DNA of 64,000 nucleotides, taken from contig NZ_JAVRIA010000003.1 of assembly GCF_031846265.1 (NCBI RefSeq), forward strand, positions 186,001 to 250,000. Reading direction: 5' to 3'. Under the pieces are notes generated by a model. It made no database searches. It saw only the letters and a list, made by a program, of their open reading frames with translations, and was not told the DNA's origin. Source of the stretch: Microcosmobacter mediterraneus. GTDB lineage: Bacteria > Bacteroidota > Bacteroidia > Flavobacteriales > Flavobacteriaceae. Positions 1 through 9,500 of this stretch are shown here, piece after piece. The first letter of the stretch is position 1; every line of letters begins with the position of its first letter. A program made the translations under genes and the position numbers.

Positions 1-1188
1 AAATTTAGAGTTAGTTATGGTATCTTGGGTAATGACCAAATTCCTAACAATGGATACATAGGGCAATTAAATGGAGAAGGTACTTATGTATTTGATGGTA
101 CACTTATTAATGGTGTTGCTATTGGCCAATTACCAAACCCAGATTTACAATGGGAAGAAGCCAAAAAATTTGATGTTGGTTTAGATTTAAAACTTTTTGA
201 TAATAAAGTAGATATTGTTACAGATTACTTTATCAATAAAAGAGATAATTTATTAATATCTAATATTCCTGTATCTGGTATTGTCGGAGTCTCTGCTCCT
301 GGTGGAGCTGCTCCTACTGTAAATGCTGGTGGAGTTGAAAACAAAGGATTTGAATTTGCAATCACATACAAAGAAGATATTTCAGATGACTTTAATTTTA
401 ATATTAATTACAACCTAACTACATTGTCAAATAGAGTTACCGAAGTAAATAATAGTACAGGTTTTCTTGAAGGTGGTAGTTTTGGTGTTGGTCAACCAGC
501 TATATCTAGAATGGAAGTAGGTCAACCAATTGGTTATTTCTTCGGTTATCAAACTAATGGTATATTCCAAAACCAAGGTGAAGTAAATGCACATCCATCA
601 CAAATTGCCTTAGGTGCAGATGCAGCTCCTGGTGATTTGCGTTTTGTTGACACCAACAATGATGGTGTTATAGATCCTAACGATAGGGTTAATCTAGGAG
701 ATCCAATTCCAGATATGACTATGGGCCTTAACTTAACATTTAACTATAAAAATATAGATTTCACAGCCTATGCATTTGCATCTATTGGAAATGATATGGT
801 TAGAAATTATGAACGTACGTTGACTGATGTAAACAGATTAAATTATGTGTTAGGACGTTGGACTGGAGAAGGTACAAGTAACACAATACCTAGAGTAACA
901 ACTGCGGCTACATCTAACAATGTATTCTCAGACTTCTTTGTAGAAGATGCCTCTTATGTAAGAATCCAGAATATCCAAGTTGGATATTCACTACCTCAAG
1001 ACGTTATTGATAAAATTGGTATGACAAAAGCAAGAATTTATGCTGGTGTAAACAACCTGTATACATTTACTAAATACAAAGGTTATGATCCTGGTGCTTC
1101 TAACGGAGCTCCTATTGGTGGCGGAATAGACTTCGGTTTCTATCCAATTCCAAGAACTTATCTATTCGGTATAAATCTTAACTTCTAA
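1..1188 (+). CDS. SusC/RagA-family TonB-linked outer membrane receptor, 3' part only
   Basis: The reading frame is open from base 1, so this is the C-terminal part (about 395 residues) of a gene that starts before the window. SusC proteins are outer membrane beta-barrels that import oligosaccharides in a TonB-dependent way, with SusD as the lid. The fragment holds typical barrel sequence: GNDQIPNNGYIG near its start, the strand GDLRFVDTNNDGVIDPNDR, then GDPIPDMTMGLNLTFNYKNI, and a C-terminal strand ending in aromatic residues (YLFGINLNF), as expected for barrel assembly. It lies 4 bp before a susD gene, the normal pairing. A TTG at position 25 could be taken as a start, but the upstream codons continue the same barrel sequence. 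Substrate specificity (laminarin) is inferred only from the downstream glycoside hydrolases. Confidence 0.95.
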   Translation, partial: KFRVSYGILGNDQIPNNGYIGQLNGEGTYVFDGTLINGVAIGQLPNPDLQWEEAKKFDVGLDLKLFDNKVDIVTDYFINKRDNLLISNIPVSGIVGVSAPGGAAPTVNAGGVENKGFEFAITYKEDISDDFNFNINYNLTTLSNRVTEVNNSTGFLEGGSFGVGQPAISRMEVGQPIGYFFGYQTNGIFQNQGEVNAHPSQIALGADAAPGDLRFVDTNNDGVIDPNDRVNLGDPIPDMTMGLNLTFNYKNIDFTAYAFASIGNDMVRNYERTLTDVNRLNYVLGRWTGEGTSNTIPRVTTAATSNNVFSDFFVEDASYVRIQNIQVGYSLPQDVIDKIGMTKARIYAGVNNLYTFTKYKGYDPGASNGAPIGGGIDFGFYPIPRTYLFGINLNF

Positions 1189-1192
1189 AAAA

Positions 1193-2665
1193 ATGAAAAT
1201 GAAAAATAATATAATTAAGAAAAGTGCAGCACTATTAGTCATAGTAGTTGCTTACTTATCCTGTACAGATGAGTTTGTTAATAGAGATCCCGTTTACTCT
1301 ATAGATTCAGAGAACTACTTCAACTCAGAGAGCGATTATTTTAATGCCTTAATTGCATCTTACGATATGTTACAATCAACATATGCTAATGCAATACTGG
1401 GAGAAATCGCATCAAATAATACTCTCTGTGGTGGTGAAAGCGCAACAGATGTAGTCGGTTGGCAACAAATAGATGATATGATTCACACACCTGTCAACGG
1501 TAATCTTAGAGATATTTGGAATTGGATGTTTGCTGGTGTAAACAGAGCAAACTATATCCTAGAATTCCAAGACAGAACAGATTTTCCTGGTAAAGAAATT
1601 TACATAGCGGAAGCTAGATTTCTTAGAGCATATTATTATTTTGAACTAGTAAAATGGTTTGGTGGTGTACCTTTAAAAGTAGATGAGCGTTTTCAATTGG
1701 GAGATGAAACATCAATACCAAGAGCATCAGTAGAAGAGGTTTACAATCTTATAGAATCTGACCTAGAATTTGCTATTAATACACTATCATATACAGCACC
1801 TCAAACAGGTAGAGTTACCAAAGGTGCAGCGCAAGCTCTTCTTGGAAAAGCACACTTATATCAAAATGAATTCTCACTTGCCGCTGGTGTTTTAGATAAC
1901 TTAATATTAAGTGGTCCTTATGATTTAGTTACTGATTACAATAGTATTTTTGAAAATGAAGGAGAAAACGGTATCGAGTCTGTTTTTGAAGTTCAATATA
2001 CAGACGTAGAGGGCGCAGGATTTGGTTGCTTACAATGTAGTGAAGGAAATGTTGCAGTAGGTTTTAGTGGTGTACGAAGTTATGATGGTCCAGAGTTTAC
2101 TTCTGGTTTTAGTTTCAACGTGCCTGTACAAGATGTTGTTGATGAGTTTGAAGCAGGTGACATAAGAAAAGACGTTGCAATTTTAGATATTGAAGCTTGG
2201 GCTTTAGCAACTGGTGCAACTTTCGGAACTGGTTTTGAACACACCGGATTTTTCAACAGAAAGTATTTACCAAGAAAAAGAAGTGCTAATGCACAAGGTG
2301 ATTTAAACCTTACAAATCCTAATAACTACAGAGCTATTCGTTTTGCCGATGTTCTTTTAATGGCTGCCGAAGCCTTTAATAGAAGTGGTATAGATGATGA
2401 AAAAGCTAGACAATACTTAAATAGAGTTAGGTTTAGAGCAGGTTTAGGCGACGTAACAGCTGGAGGAAATGCATTAACCGATGCTATTTATCATGAAAGA
2501 CGAGTAGAACTTGTTGGTGAAGGTCATCATTTCTTTGATTTAGTAAGAACAGGTAGAGGTACAGAAATTGATGGTTTTACAGCAAACAAAAATGAATTAT
2601 TCCCTATTCCAATTGAAGAAATTCAATTCTCTAATGGTAACTGGGAACAAAATCCAGGATATTAA
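1193..2665 (+). CDS. SusD/RagB-family glycan-binding outer membrane lipoprotein
   Basis: 490 residues. An N-terminal signal ends in a lipobox (AYLSC), so the mature protein should be a lipoprotein starting with Cys near residue 24. The body has SusD landmarks: AEARFLRAYYYFELVKWFGGVPL in the N-terminal TPR region (about residues 139-161), TKGAAQALLGKAHLYQNEF, and the C-terminal segment with LNRVRFRAGL, ERRVELVGEGHHFFDLVRTG and FPIPIEEIQFSNGNWEQNPGY. SusD forms the lid over SusC and binds glycan at the cell surface. Length is normal for the family. The start at 1193 follows the susC stop by 4 bp; a second ATG two codons later is equally possible. Probable operon with susC and the next two genes. 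Confidence 0.95.
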   Translation: MKMKNNIIKKSAALLVIVVAYLSCTDEFVNRDPVYSIDSENYFNSESDYFNALIASYDMLQSTYANAILGEIASNNTLCGGESATDVVGWQQIDDMIHTPVNGNLRDIWNWMFAGVNRANYILEFQDRTDFPGKEIYIAEARFLRAYYYFELVKWFGGVPLKVDERFQLGDETSIPRASVEEVYNLIESDLEFAINTLSYTAPQTGRVTKGAAQALLGKAHLYQNEFSLAAGVLDNLILSGPYDLVTDYNSIFENEGENGIESVFEVQYTDVEGAGFGCLQCSEGNVAVGFSGVRSYDGPEFTSGFSFNVPVQDVVDEFEAGDIRKDVAILDIEAWALATGATFGTGFEHTGFFNRKYLPRKRSANAQGDLNLTNPNNYRAIRFADVLLMAAEAFNRSGIDDEKARQYLNRVRFRAGLGDVTAGGNALTDAIYHERRVELVGEGHHFFDLVRTGRGTEIDGFTANKNELFPIPIEEIQFSNGNWEQNPGY

Positions 2666-2676
2666 AAAAAAGAAGC

Positions 2677-4779
2677 ATGAAAAGAATAAAAAACATTTTA
2701 AAATTTACGCTTGTAGTATTAGCCTTTTTTGGTTGTACTCAAGATGATGATAATACAGATTTTGTAGATGCTATTGCTGCACCTACCAATATTTCTGCAA
2801 GTGTCAGTGTAACTCAGGATAATTCAGGTTTAGTCACTTTGACTCCTCTAGGAGAAGGTGTCACTAGCTTTATCATTAATTTTGGTGATGGTTCAGATGC
2901 ATCTGGAGAGATACAACCAGGCGGAAGTGTGGATCATATTTATGAAGAAGGCACATATGAAGCCTCTATAACTGGTAATGGAATTAATGGCTTATCAACA
3001 ACAGTATCACAAACAGTTGTGGTATCATTTCAAGCACCACAAAACTTAGTAGTAACCATAGAGAATGATGCAGCAATATCTAAGCAAGTTAATGTTACTG
3101 CAGAAGCTGATTTTGCAATGAATTACGAAGTAGATTTTGGCCAAGTTGGAAGCGATCCAGTTGCTGCTAATATTGAAGATACTGTAAGTTTTGTCTACGA
3201 AAACGCAGGCACATACACTATAACAGTAACTGCATTTAGTGCAGCGATAGAAACCACAGTATATTCTGAAGAGTTTGTAGTCACTGAGATACTTCAACCT
3301 TTAGCTGCAGCACCAAACCCTCCAAATAGAAATCAAAATGACGTTATTTCTATGTTTAGTAATGCCTATGACTTAGATGTTAATGTTAGTTCATGGCGAT
3401 CAGATTGGAGTACAAGTATATTAACAGACACTCAAATTGATGGAGATGATGTAAAATTCTATGCTGATGCAGATTTTGTAGGCGTTGAGTTTTATGGTGC
3501 AGATGCTGTAGACGCTTCTAACATGGAGTTTTTCTACTTAGATTTTTGGTCAGTAAATGCTACAACATTCAGAGTAAAATTAGTAGATCTTGGTGGTGAT
3601 GCAACAGAAGCTGAGATCGTTTTTGATGATCTACCACAAAACGAATGGGTTTCTCTAGAGATACCTATGAGTGCTTTCACTGATGCAGGAATGACAGCAA
3701 CAAATTCAATCCAACAATTGATTTTCTCTGGTCTACCAACAGGTACTTTCGATTTCTTTATAGATAATGTCTATTTCTACAAATCACCAACAAATCCTGC
3801 CGATGGTATAGCTGGTACATGGAGAATAGCAGATGAAGATACTGGTATTGGTGTTGGTCCTGCGCCAGGAGATACACAATGGTTTACCTGTGATGCACCA
3901 TGTAGAGAAATAAGAGCATGTTATTTTGATGATACTTACGTTTTTGGTGAGGATGGCTCATTTATGAATGTTCTCGGAGCAGATACTTGGATTGAAGGTT
4001 GGCAAAGTGGTGCTGGTGATGCTTGTGGAGCACCGATTGCACCTCATGATGGCTCTAATCCTGCAACTTATGTTTTAGATGAAGGTTCTGGTACGTTAAC
4101 TTTAAACGGAGTAGGTGCTTATTTAGGTGTACCTAAAGCTAATAATGATGGGGAATTACCTATGGTCGCAGTACCAAGTTCTATAACTTATGATGTTGTT
4201 TTATCCAATAACAATAACACAATGGAAGTAACCATTGAAGCTGGTGGAGGTGTATTTTGGCAATATAAATTAATTAGAGATTTGGATACATCATCAAATC
4301 CTCTTGAAGGCACTTGGCAAATAGCAGATGAAGATACTGGTATTGGTGTTGGTCCTGCGCCAGGAGATACACAATGGTTTACCTGTGATGCACCATGTAG
4401 AGAAATAAGAGCATGTTACTTTGATGATACATACATATTTGGAGCTGATGGTTCATTTACCAATTCTTTAGGTGCAGATACTTGGATTGAAGGCTGGCAA
4501 AGTGGAGCTGGTGATGCTTGTGGAGCGCCAATTGCTCCGCATGATGGTTCTAACCCAGCTACGTTTACCTATAATGAAGGTGCTGGAACACTTACCTTAA
4601 ATGGTGTTGGTGCTTATTTAGGTGTGCCTAAAGCTAACAATGATGGAGAACTTCCTATGGTTGCAGTGCCAAGCTCTATAACTTATGATATAACATTATC
4701 AGATAATAACAACACCATGGAAGTTATTATCGAATCAGGAGCTGGTGTATTCTGGCAATATAAGCTTGTAAAAATTTAA
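2677..4779 (+). CDS. PKD-domain surface lipoprotein with two tandem C-terminal repeats (SusE-position glycan-binding protein)
   Basis: 700 residues, with a lipoprotein signal (lipobox near residue 20, FFGC). About residues 35-205 look like two PKD-type beta-sandwich modules (FIINFGDGSDASG; YEVDFGQVG). Residues about 208-370 begin with PNPPNRNQNDVISMFS, a module I associate with carbohydrate-binding regions in flavobacterial enzymes. The C-terminus holds two repeats 165 residues apart, starting at G380 and G545 with GTWRIADEDTGIGVGPAPGD and GTWQIADEDTGIGVGPAPGD, each carrying several Cys (FTCDAPCREIRACYFDD). There is no catalytic motif. The position after susCD and before GH16 fits a surface glycan-binding protein for laminarin. 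That role is inferred; the repeat domain is not one I can name. Confidence 0.75.
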   Translation: MKRIKNILKFTLVVLAFFGCTQDDDNTDFVDAIAAPTNISASVSVTQDNSGLVTLTPLGEGVTSFIINFGDGSDASGEIQPGGSVDHIYEEGTYEASITGNGINGLSTTVSQTVVVSFQAPQNLVVTIENDAAISKQVNVTAEADFAMNYEVDFGQVGSDPVAANIEDTVSFVYENAGTYTITVTAFSAAIETTVYSEEFVVTEILQPLAAAPNPPNRNQNDVISMFSNAYDLDVNVSSWRSDWSTSILTDTQIDGDDVKFYADADFVGVEFYGADAVDASNMEFFYLDFWSVNATTFRVKLVDLGGDATEAEIVFDDLPQNEWVSLEIPMSAFTDAGMTATNSIQQLIFSGLPTGTFDFFIDNVYFYKSPTNPADGIAGTWRIADEDTGIGVGPAPGDTQWFTCDAPCREIRACYFDDTYVFGEDGSFMNVLGADTWIEGWQSGAGDACGAPIAPHDGSNPATYVLDEGSGTLTLNGVGAYLGVPKANNDGELPMVAVPSSITYDVVLSNNNNTMEVTIEAGGGVFWQYKLIRDLDTSSNPLEGTWQIADEDTGIGVGPAPGDTQWFTCDAPCREIRACYFDDTYIFGADGSFTNSLGADTWIEGWQSGAGDACGAPIAPHDGSNPATFTYNEGAGTLTLNGVGAYLGVPKANNDGELPMVAVPSSITYDITLSDNNNTMEVIIESGAGVFWQYKLVKI
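3825..3923 (+). repeat. 99-bp exact direct repeat, copy 1
   Basis: Bases 3825-3923 are identical to 4320-4418, offset 495 bp (165 codons). They form the 5' part of two longer in-frame repeats inside the PKD lipoprotein gene. Outside this block the repeats still encode very similar protein but differ at many third codon positions. Confidence 0.9.
4320..4418 (+). repeat. 99-bp exact direct repeat, copy 2
   Basis: Second copy of the exact 99-bp block at 3825-3923. The first mismatch at the 3' side is a synonymous T/C change (3924 against 4419), and the first at the 5' side is 3824 against 4319. Confidence 0.9.
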
Positions 4780-4782
4780 AAA

Positions 4783-6468
4783 ATGAAAAAGATGAAAAAA
4801 ATTAAGTATGTAATTGGATCATTTCTAGCCATAGCAGTATTATTAACTGCATGCCAAGAAGATGACGCCTCAATTGGAGAAATTACTGCGCCAACTAATT
4901 TAGTTATTTCAGCGGAAATAATTGGACAAGATGCAGCAAATCCAAATGGAGATGGAAGTGGTTTTGTAACTCTAAGAGCAACAGCAGATAATGCCTTGAG
5001 TTATAGTTTTGTATTTGGTGATGGACTAGATGGTGTAGCACCTTCTGGTGAAATAACACATCGATACAGTATAGTTGGTACTAACACCTATAATGTAGTA
5101 GTTAATGCTATTGGAACTGGAGGTATTTCTACGACTCAAACCATGAGCATAGACGTATTTAGCTCATTTGATGATCAAGAAGCTAAAGATTTATTATCCG
5201 GAGGAGCTGGTAATTCAAAAGTTTGGTATTTAGATGCCGCTGTACCAGGTCATTTGGGTGTTGGGCCAACAGTTACTTCTGGTGATCCTGCAGGTCAAAC
5301 ATCATTCTATTTCCCTCTATATTTCTCTGCTCAACCATTTGAAAAATGTGGTCCTGCAATATCAGATTGTCTTTGTGATGACGAGTTTACCTTCTCATTA
5401 GATGCAGACAACCAACTTACAATGCAACTAAACAATAATGCTGGTACCTTTTTTAATGCAGGTCACCAAGCTGTTATTGGTGAAAATGCAGGAGAAGATG
5501 CTTGTTTCCCATTTGATACGTCATGGAATAGTATAGTATCCTTGGCTCCTTCTGATGATTTGGCTAATATTCCAGATCCAGATTTCCCACCAGTTAGAGG
5601 TACAGTAATGAATTTCTCTGATGATGCCTTTATGGGTTATTATGTGAGTTCTTCTTCTTATGAAATTATTTCGATAACAAATTCTACACTATATGTAAGA
5701 ACTTTAGATGGTTTAAGTTCTGATTTAGCATGGTATCATAGATTTACCACAACACCTCCAGATGGTGGTTTTGAAACTATTTATAATGACTTGGTGTGGT
5801 CTGATGAATTTGATACTAATGGAGCACCTAATGCTGCTAATTGGACTTATGATTTAGGTAATGGAGATAATGGATGGGGAAATGGTGAAGTTCAAAACTA
5901 TACAAACGCTCCAGAAAATGTTATAGTTGAAGATGGCTTATTAAAGATCAATGCATTAGCTGATGGAAGCGGTTATACTTCTGCAAGAATTAAAACAGAA
6001 GATATTTTTGAATTTACTTATGGACGAGTTGAAGTTAGAGCGAAATTACCAGCTTCTCAAGGCACATGGCCTGCGATTTGGATGCTAGGTGAAGACTATC
6101 AAACTAATACGTGGCCAAATTGTGGCGAAATAGATATAATGGAGCAAAAAGGGCAAGATAAAAATACAGTTTTAGCTACGTTACATTATCCTGCTGTTTC
6201 ACCAGGGACTGGTAATAGTGCTTCAACTAATTTACCGACAGCTATTTCGCAATTTCACAATTACACTGTAGAGTGGACACCAGAATTAATTACATTTTTA
6301 GTAGATGACACACCTTATCATTCGGTGCCTAATACATTTGATTTACCGTTTGAGAGTGATTTCTTCCTCATTCTAAACGTAGCTATGGGTGGAACACTTG
6401 GAGGTGATATTGATCCTGCTTTCACAGAAGATACAATGGAAGTTGATTATGTAAGAGTTTACCAATAA
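4783..6468 (+). CDS. GH16-family endo-beta-1,3-glucanase (laminarinase) lipoprotein
   Basis: 561 residues. The lipoprotein signal ends in LLTAC (Cys about residue 24). A PKD-like module covers about 35-125 (SYSFVFGDGLDG). A Cys-containing accessory region covers about 132-315 (KVWYLDAAVPGHLGVGP; DDEFTFSLDADN). A GH16 domain follows from about 322 (VWSDEFDTNGAPNAANW) to the end (MEVDYVRVYQ). The catalytic motif EIDIME is at residues 449-454: E449 is the expected nucleophile, D451 the assisting residue and E454 the acid/base. Upstream WPAIWMLGEDYQ is typical of bacterial laminarinases. The enzyme should cut beta-1,3-glucan at the cell surface. It follows the PKD protein by 3 bp, and a terminator-like hairpin lies just downstream (6492-6526). 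Confidence 0.93.
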   Translation: MKKMKKIKYVIGSFLAIAVLLTACQEDDASIGEITAPTNLVISAEIIGQDAANPNGDGSGFVTLRATADNALSYSFVFGDGLDGVAPSGEITHRYSIVGTNTYNVVVNAIGTGGISTTQTMSIDVFSSFDDQEAKDLLSGGAGNSKVWYLDAAVPGHLGVGPTVTSGDPAGQTSFYFPLYFSAQPFEKCGPAISDCLCDDEFTFSLDADNQLTMQLNNNAGTFFNAGHQAVIGENAGEDACFPFDTSWNSIVSLAPSDDLANIPDPDFPPVRGTVMNFSDDAFMGYYVSSSSYEIISITNSTLYVRTLDGLSSDLAWYHRFTTTPPDGGFETIYNDLVWSDEFDTNGAPNAANWTYDLGNGDNGWGNGEVQNYTNAPENVIVEDGLLKINALADGSGYTSARIKTEDIFEFTYGRVEVRAKLPASQGTWPAIWMLGEDYQTNTWPNCGEIDIMEQKGQDKNTVLATLHYPAVSPGTGNSASTNLPTAISQFHNYTVEWTPELITFLVDDTPYHSVPNTFDLPFESDFFLILNVAMGGTLGGDIDPAFTEDTMEVDYVRVYQ

Positions 6469-6491
6469 ACTATTTGAGTAGTAAATTGAAG

Positions 6492-6526
6492 AAAAGGTTG
6501 TATTGTCATCCACTTTACAACCTTTT
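6492..6526 (+). terminator. hairpin between GH16 and the phosphorylase gene
   Basis: An 11-bp perfect stem (AAAAGGTTGTA at 6492-6502 pairing with 6516-6526) with a 13-nt loop, ending in a run of T. It stands 23 bp before the next start codon inside the locus, so it may act as a partial terminator or an mRNA 3'-end stabiliser that separates susCD-GH16 expression from the enzymes downstream. Confidence 0.7.
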
Positions 6527-6549
6527 TAATACCTAGAGAATTACCATTA

Positions 6550-9500
6550 ATGAATTATATAGATCAAAACATATTGAATACAGATACTTCTATAGATTTT
6601 GTAAAGATTAATAACGAAAACTATTTTAAGATTTCTAATAGTGATGCAATGCGTCCATTTTTTATGAGCATTGTAAGTGATTCTAACCACTGGATGTTTA
6701 TATCTAGTAATGGTGGTTTAACTGCTGGTCGTAAAAATGCAGAATATTCGCTTTTTCCTTACTATACAGACGATAAGATAACTGAATCGGCAGAAATAAC
6801 AGGTAGTAAATCGATATTTTTAGTTAACAAATTTGGTGAATCTAAACTTTGGGAACCTTTCTCTAATCGTTTAGAAGGCTTATATCAAATTTCGAGACAT
6901 CTTTACAAGAATGAATATGGAAATAAAATAATATTCGAAGAAGTTAATCATGATTTAGGACTTACGTTTAGATACCAATGGAGCTCAAGTAACAGGTATG
7001 GATTTGTTAAAGAATCTACTCTTATTAATACTAATGAAAGTTCTGTTACAGTATCGTTATTAGATGGTATTCAAAATATAATGCCATATGGTGTTGGCAG
7101 TGATTTACAGAATCAAAGTAGCAACTTAGTAGATGCTTATAAACGCAGTGAATTAGAAGAAAATACAGGTCTAGGAATATTTGCTTTAAGTGCAATCATT
7201 GTAGATAAAGCAGAACCTAGTGAAGCTTTAAAAGCCAATGTTGTTTGGTCATTAGGATTAGAAAATCCAAAATATTTATTGTCTTCTCTCCAGCTTAGAG
7301 CATTCAGAAATCGCCAACCTATTCAACAAGAGGTTGATATAAAAGCCGAAAAAGGAGCTTACTTTCTTAATGATACCCTAGAATTACATCCTAAGGAAGA
7401 AAAACAATGGTTGTTTATTGCGAATGTAAACCAAAATCATTCAGATATAGCAACATTATCAAAAAGTATTCAAGAAGATAATCAACTATTAAATAAAGTA
7501 AAAGAGAATATAAATTTTGGAACTAAACGTTTAATATCTCTTAATGGATCGTCTGATGGTCTACAATTAACCCAAGATAAATTTAGAGATACTAGGCATT
7601 TCTCAAACACATTGTTCAATATAATGCGTGGTGGGATTTTTGATTTTAACTACCAAATTGAAAAAGGTGATTTTAATACTTATATAGCTAAAGCAAATAA
7701 AAAAGTTGCTCGCAACAACGAAGACATCATTAATAAATTACCCGAACTTTTTTCACTTTTCAATCTGCGAGAAATTGCTTACGATAGTAGTGATCCAAAC
7801 TTTAGACGTCTATGTTTAGAATATATGCCTCTTAGGTTTAGTCGTCGTCATGGAGATCCTAGTCGACCTTGGAATAAATTCTCCATTAATACGCGTAGTG
7901 AGATTGATGGATCAAAAATATTAGATTACGAAGGAAACTGGCGAGATATTTTTCAAAACTGGGAAGCTTTAGCAATGTCGTTTCCAGAGTTTATTGAGAG
8001 TATGATTCATAAGTTTTTAAATGCCACAACTTTTGATGGTTACAATCCTTACAGGGTTACTAAAGATGGTTTTGATTGGGAAACCATTGAACCAGATGAC
8101 CCTTGGTCTTACATTGGATATTGGGGCGATCATCAGATTATTTATCTCCTTAAATTTTTAGAGTTCATAGAAAAGCGTAAACCTGGTAAACTAGAGAGTT
8201 ATTTTAACTCAGATCTATTTGTTTATGCCAATGTTCCTTACAGAATAAAAGATTACAAGAGTATTTTAAGTAATCCTAAAGACACAATAGAATTTGATGA
8301 AACACTTGATGCTAAAATTAGACAAGAACGTATAGAAGTTGGTGCAGATGGTGCATTATTAAGAGATGAAAATAGATTTATTATTAAAGTAAATTTTATT
8401 GAAAAAATACTCGCAACAACGCTTGCCAAGTTATCAAATTTTATTCCAGAAACTGGGATTTGGATGAACACTCAACGTCCTGAATGGAATGATGCTAATA
8501 ACGCATTAGTTGGTAATGGTGTATCCATGGTAACCCTTTATTATTTACGACGTTTTCTTAATTTCTTTCAAGGAGTTTTTGAAAATACAGATCAAGACGC
8601 ATTTGAGATTTCTACTGAGTTAGTTACGTTCTTTAATAAGGTACACGACACATTAAAAACCCATGAAGCCCTTTTATCTGATAGCTTTGATGATGCTCAG
8701 CGTATGCAAGTATTAAAACCACTACTTAAAGCTGCAAGCGATTATAGAACTAAGATTTACAACAACGCATTTTCAGGTCGAAAAACTGAAATCTCTTTAA
8801 ACAGTCTAAAAGATTTTGTAAACACGAGTATTGAACATTTAGAACATGCTATTCGTGCCAACAGAAGGGAAGATAATTTATTCCATGCTTATAATTTGAT
8901 TACTGTTGATGATAAAACGGCAAAAATCTCTTATTTGAATGAAATGTTAGAAGGACAAGTAGCAGTACTTAGTTCTAAATATTTATCTTCTGTTAAAGCT
9001 CTTGAAATATTAGATGCTATGAAGCAAAGTGCTTTATTTAGAGAAGATCAGTATAGCTATCTATTATATCCTAACAAAGAGTTACCCAATTTTATAAATA
9101 GAAACACGATTTCGCAAGAGCAAGTTTCTAAATCAGACTTATTACAACAACTTGTTACTGATAAGAATACTCAAATTATCGAAAAGGATATAAAAGGCCA
9201 TTATCATTTTAATGGAAACTTTAAAAATGCCAATGATCTTAAAGATGCTTTAAACCTTCTTAAAGATACCAAATATAAACTTTTAGTGAAATCAGAAACA
9301 AGTCTGATTCTTAATATTTTTGAAACTATTTTCAATCATAAATCATTTACTGGTCGATCTGGTACATTTTATGGTTATGAAGGTCTTGGTTCTATTTATT
9401 GGCATATGGTTTCTAAGCTTTTATTAAGCGTACAAGAGAATTGTTTAAAGGCAATTAGAAATAATGAAAGTTCAGAGTTAATAGGTAAATTATTAGATCA

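Noticed and set aside
3046..3297. 83-codon antisense frame inside the PKD lipoprotein gene
   Set aside because: Low-complexity, Cys/Tyr-rich translation with no domain, lying fully opposite a clear gene.
3800..4779. Repeats considered as a CRISPR or mobile element
   Set aside because: They are two long in-frame protein repeats inside one gene, without spacers, inverted ends or a transposase.
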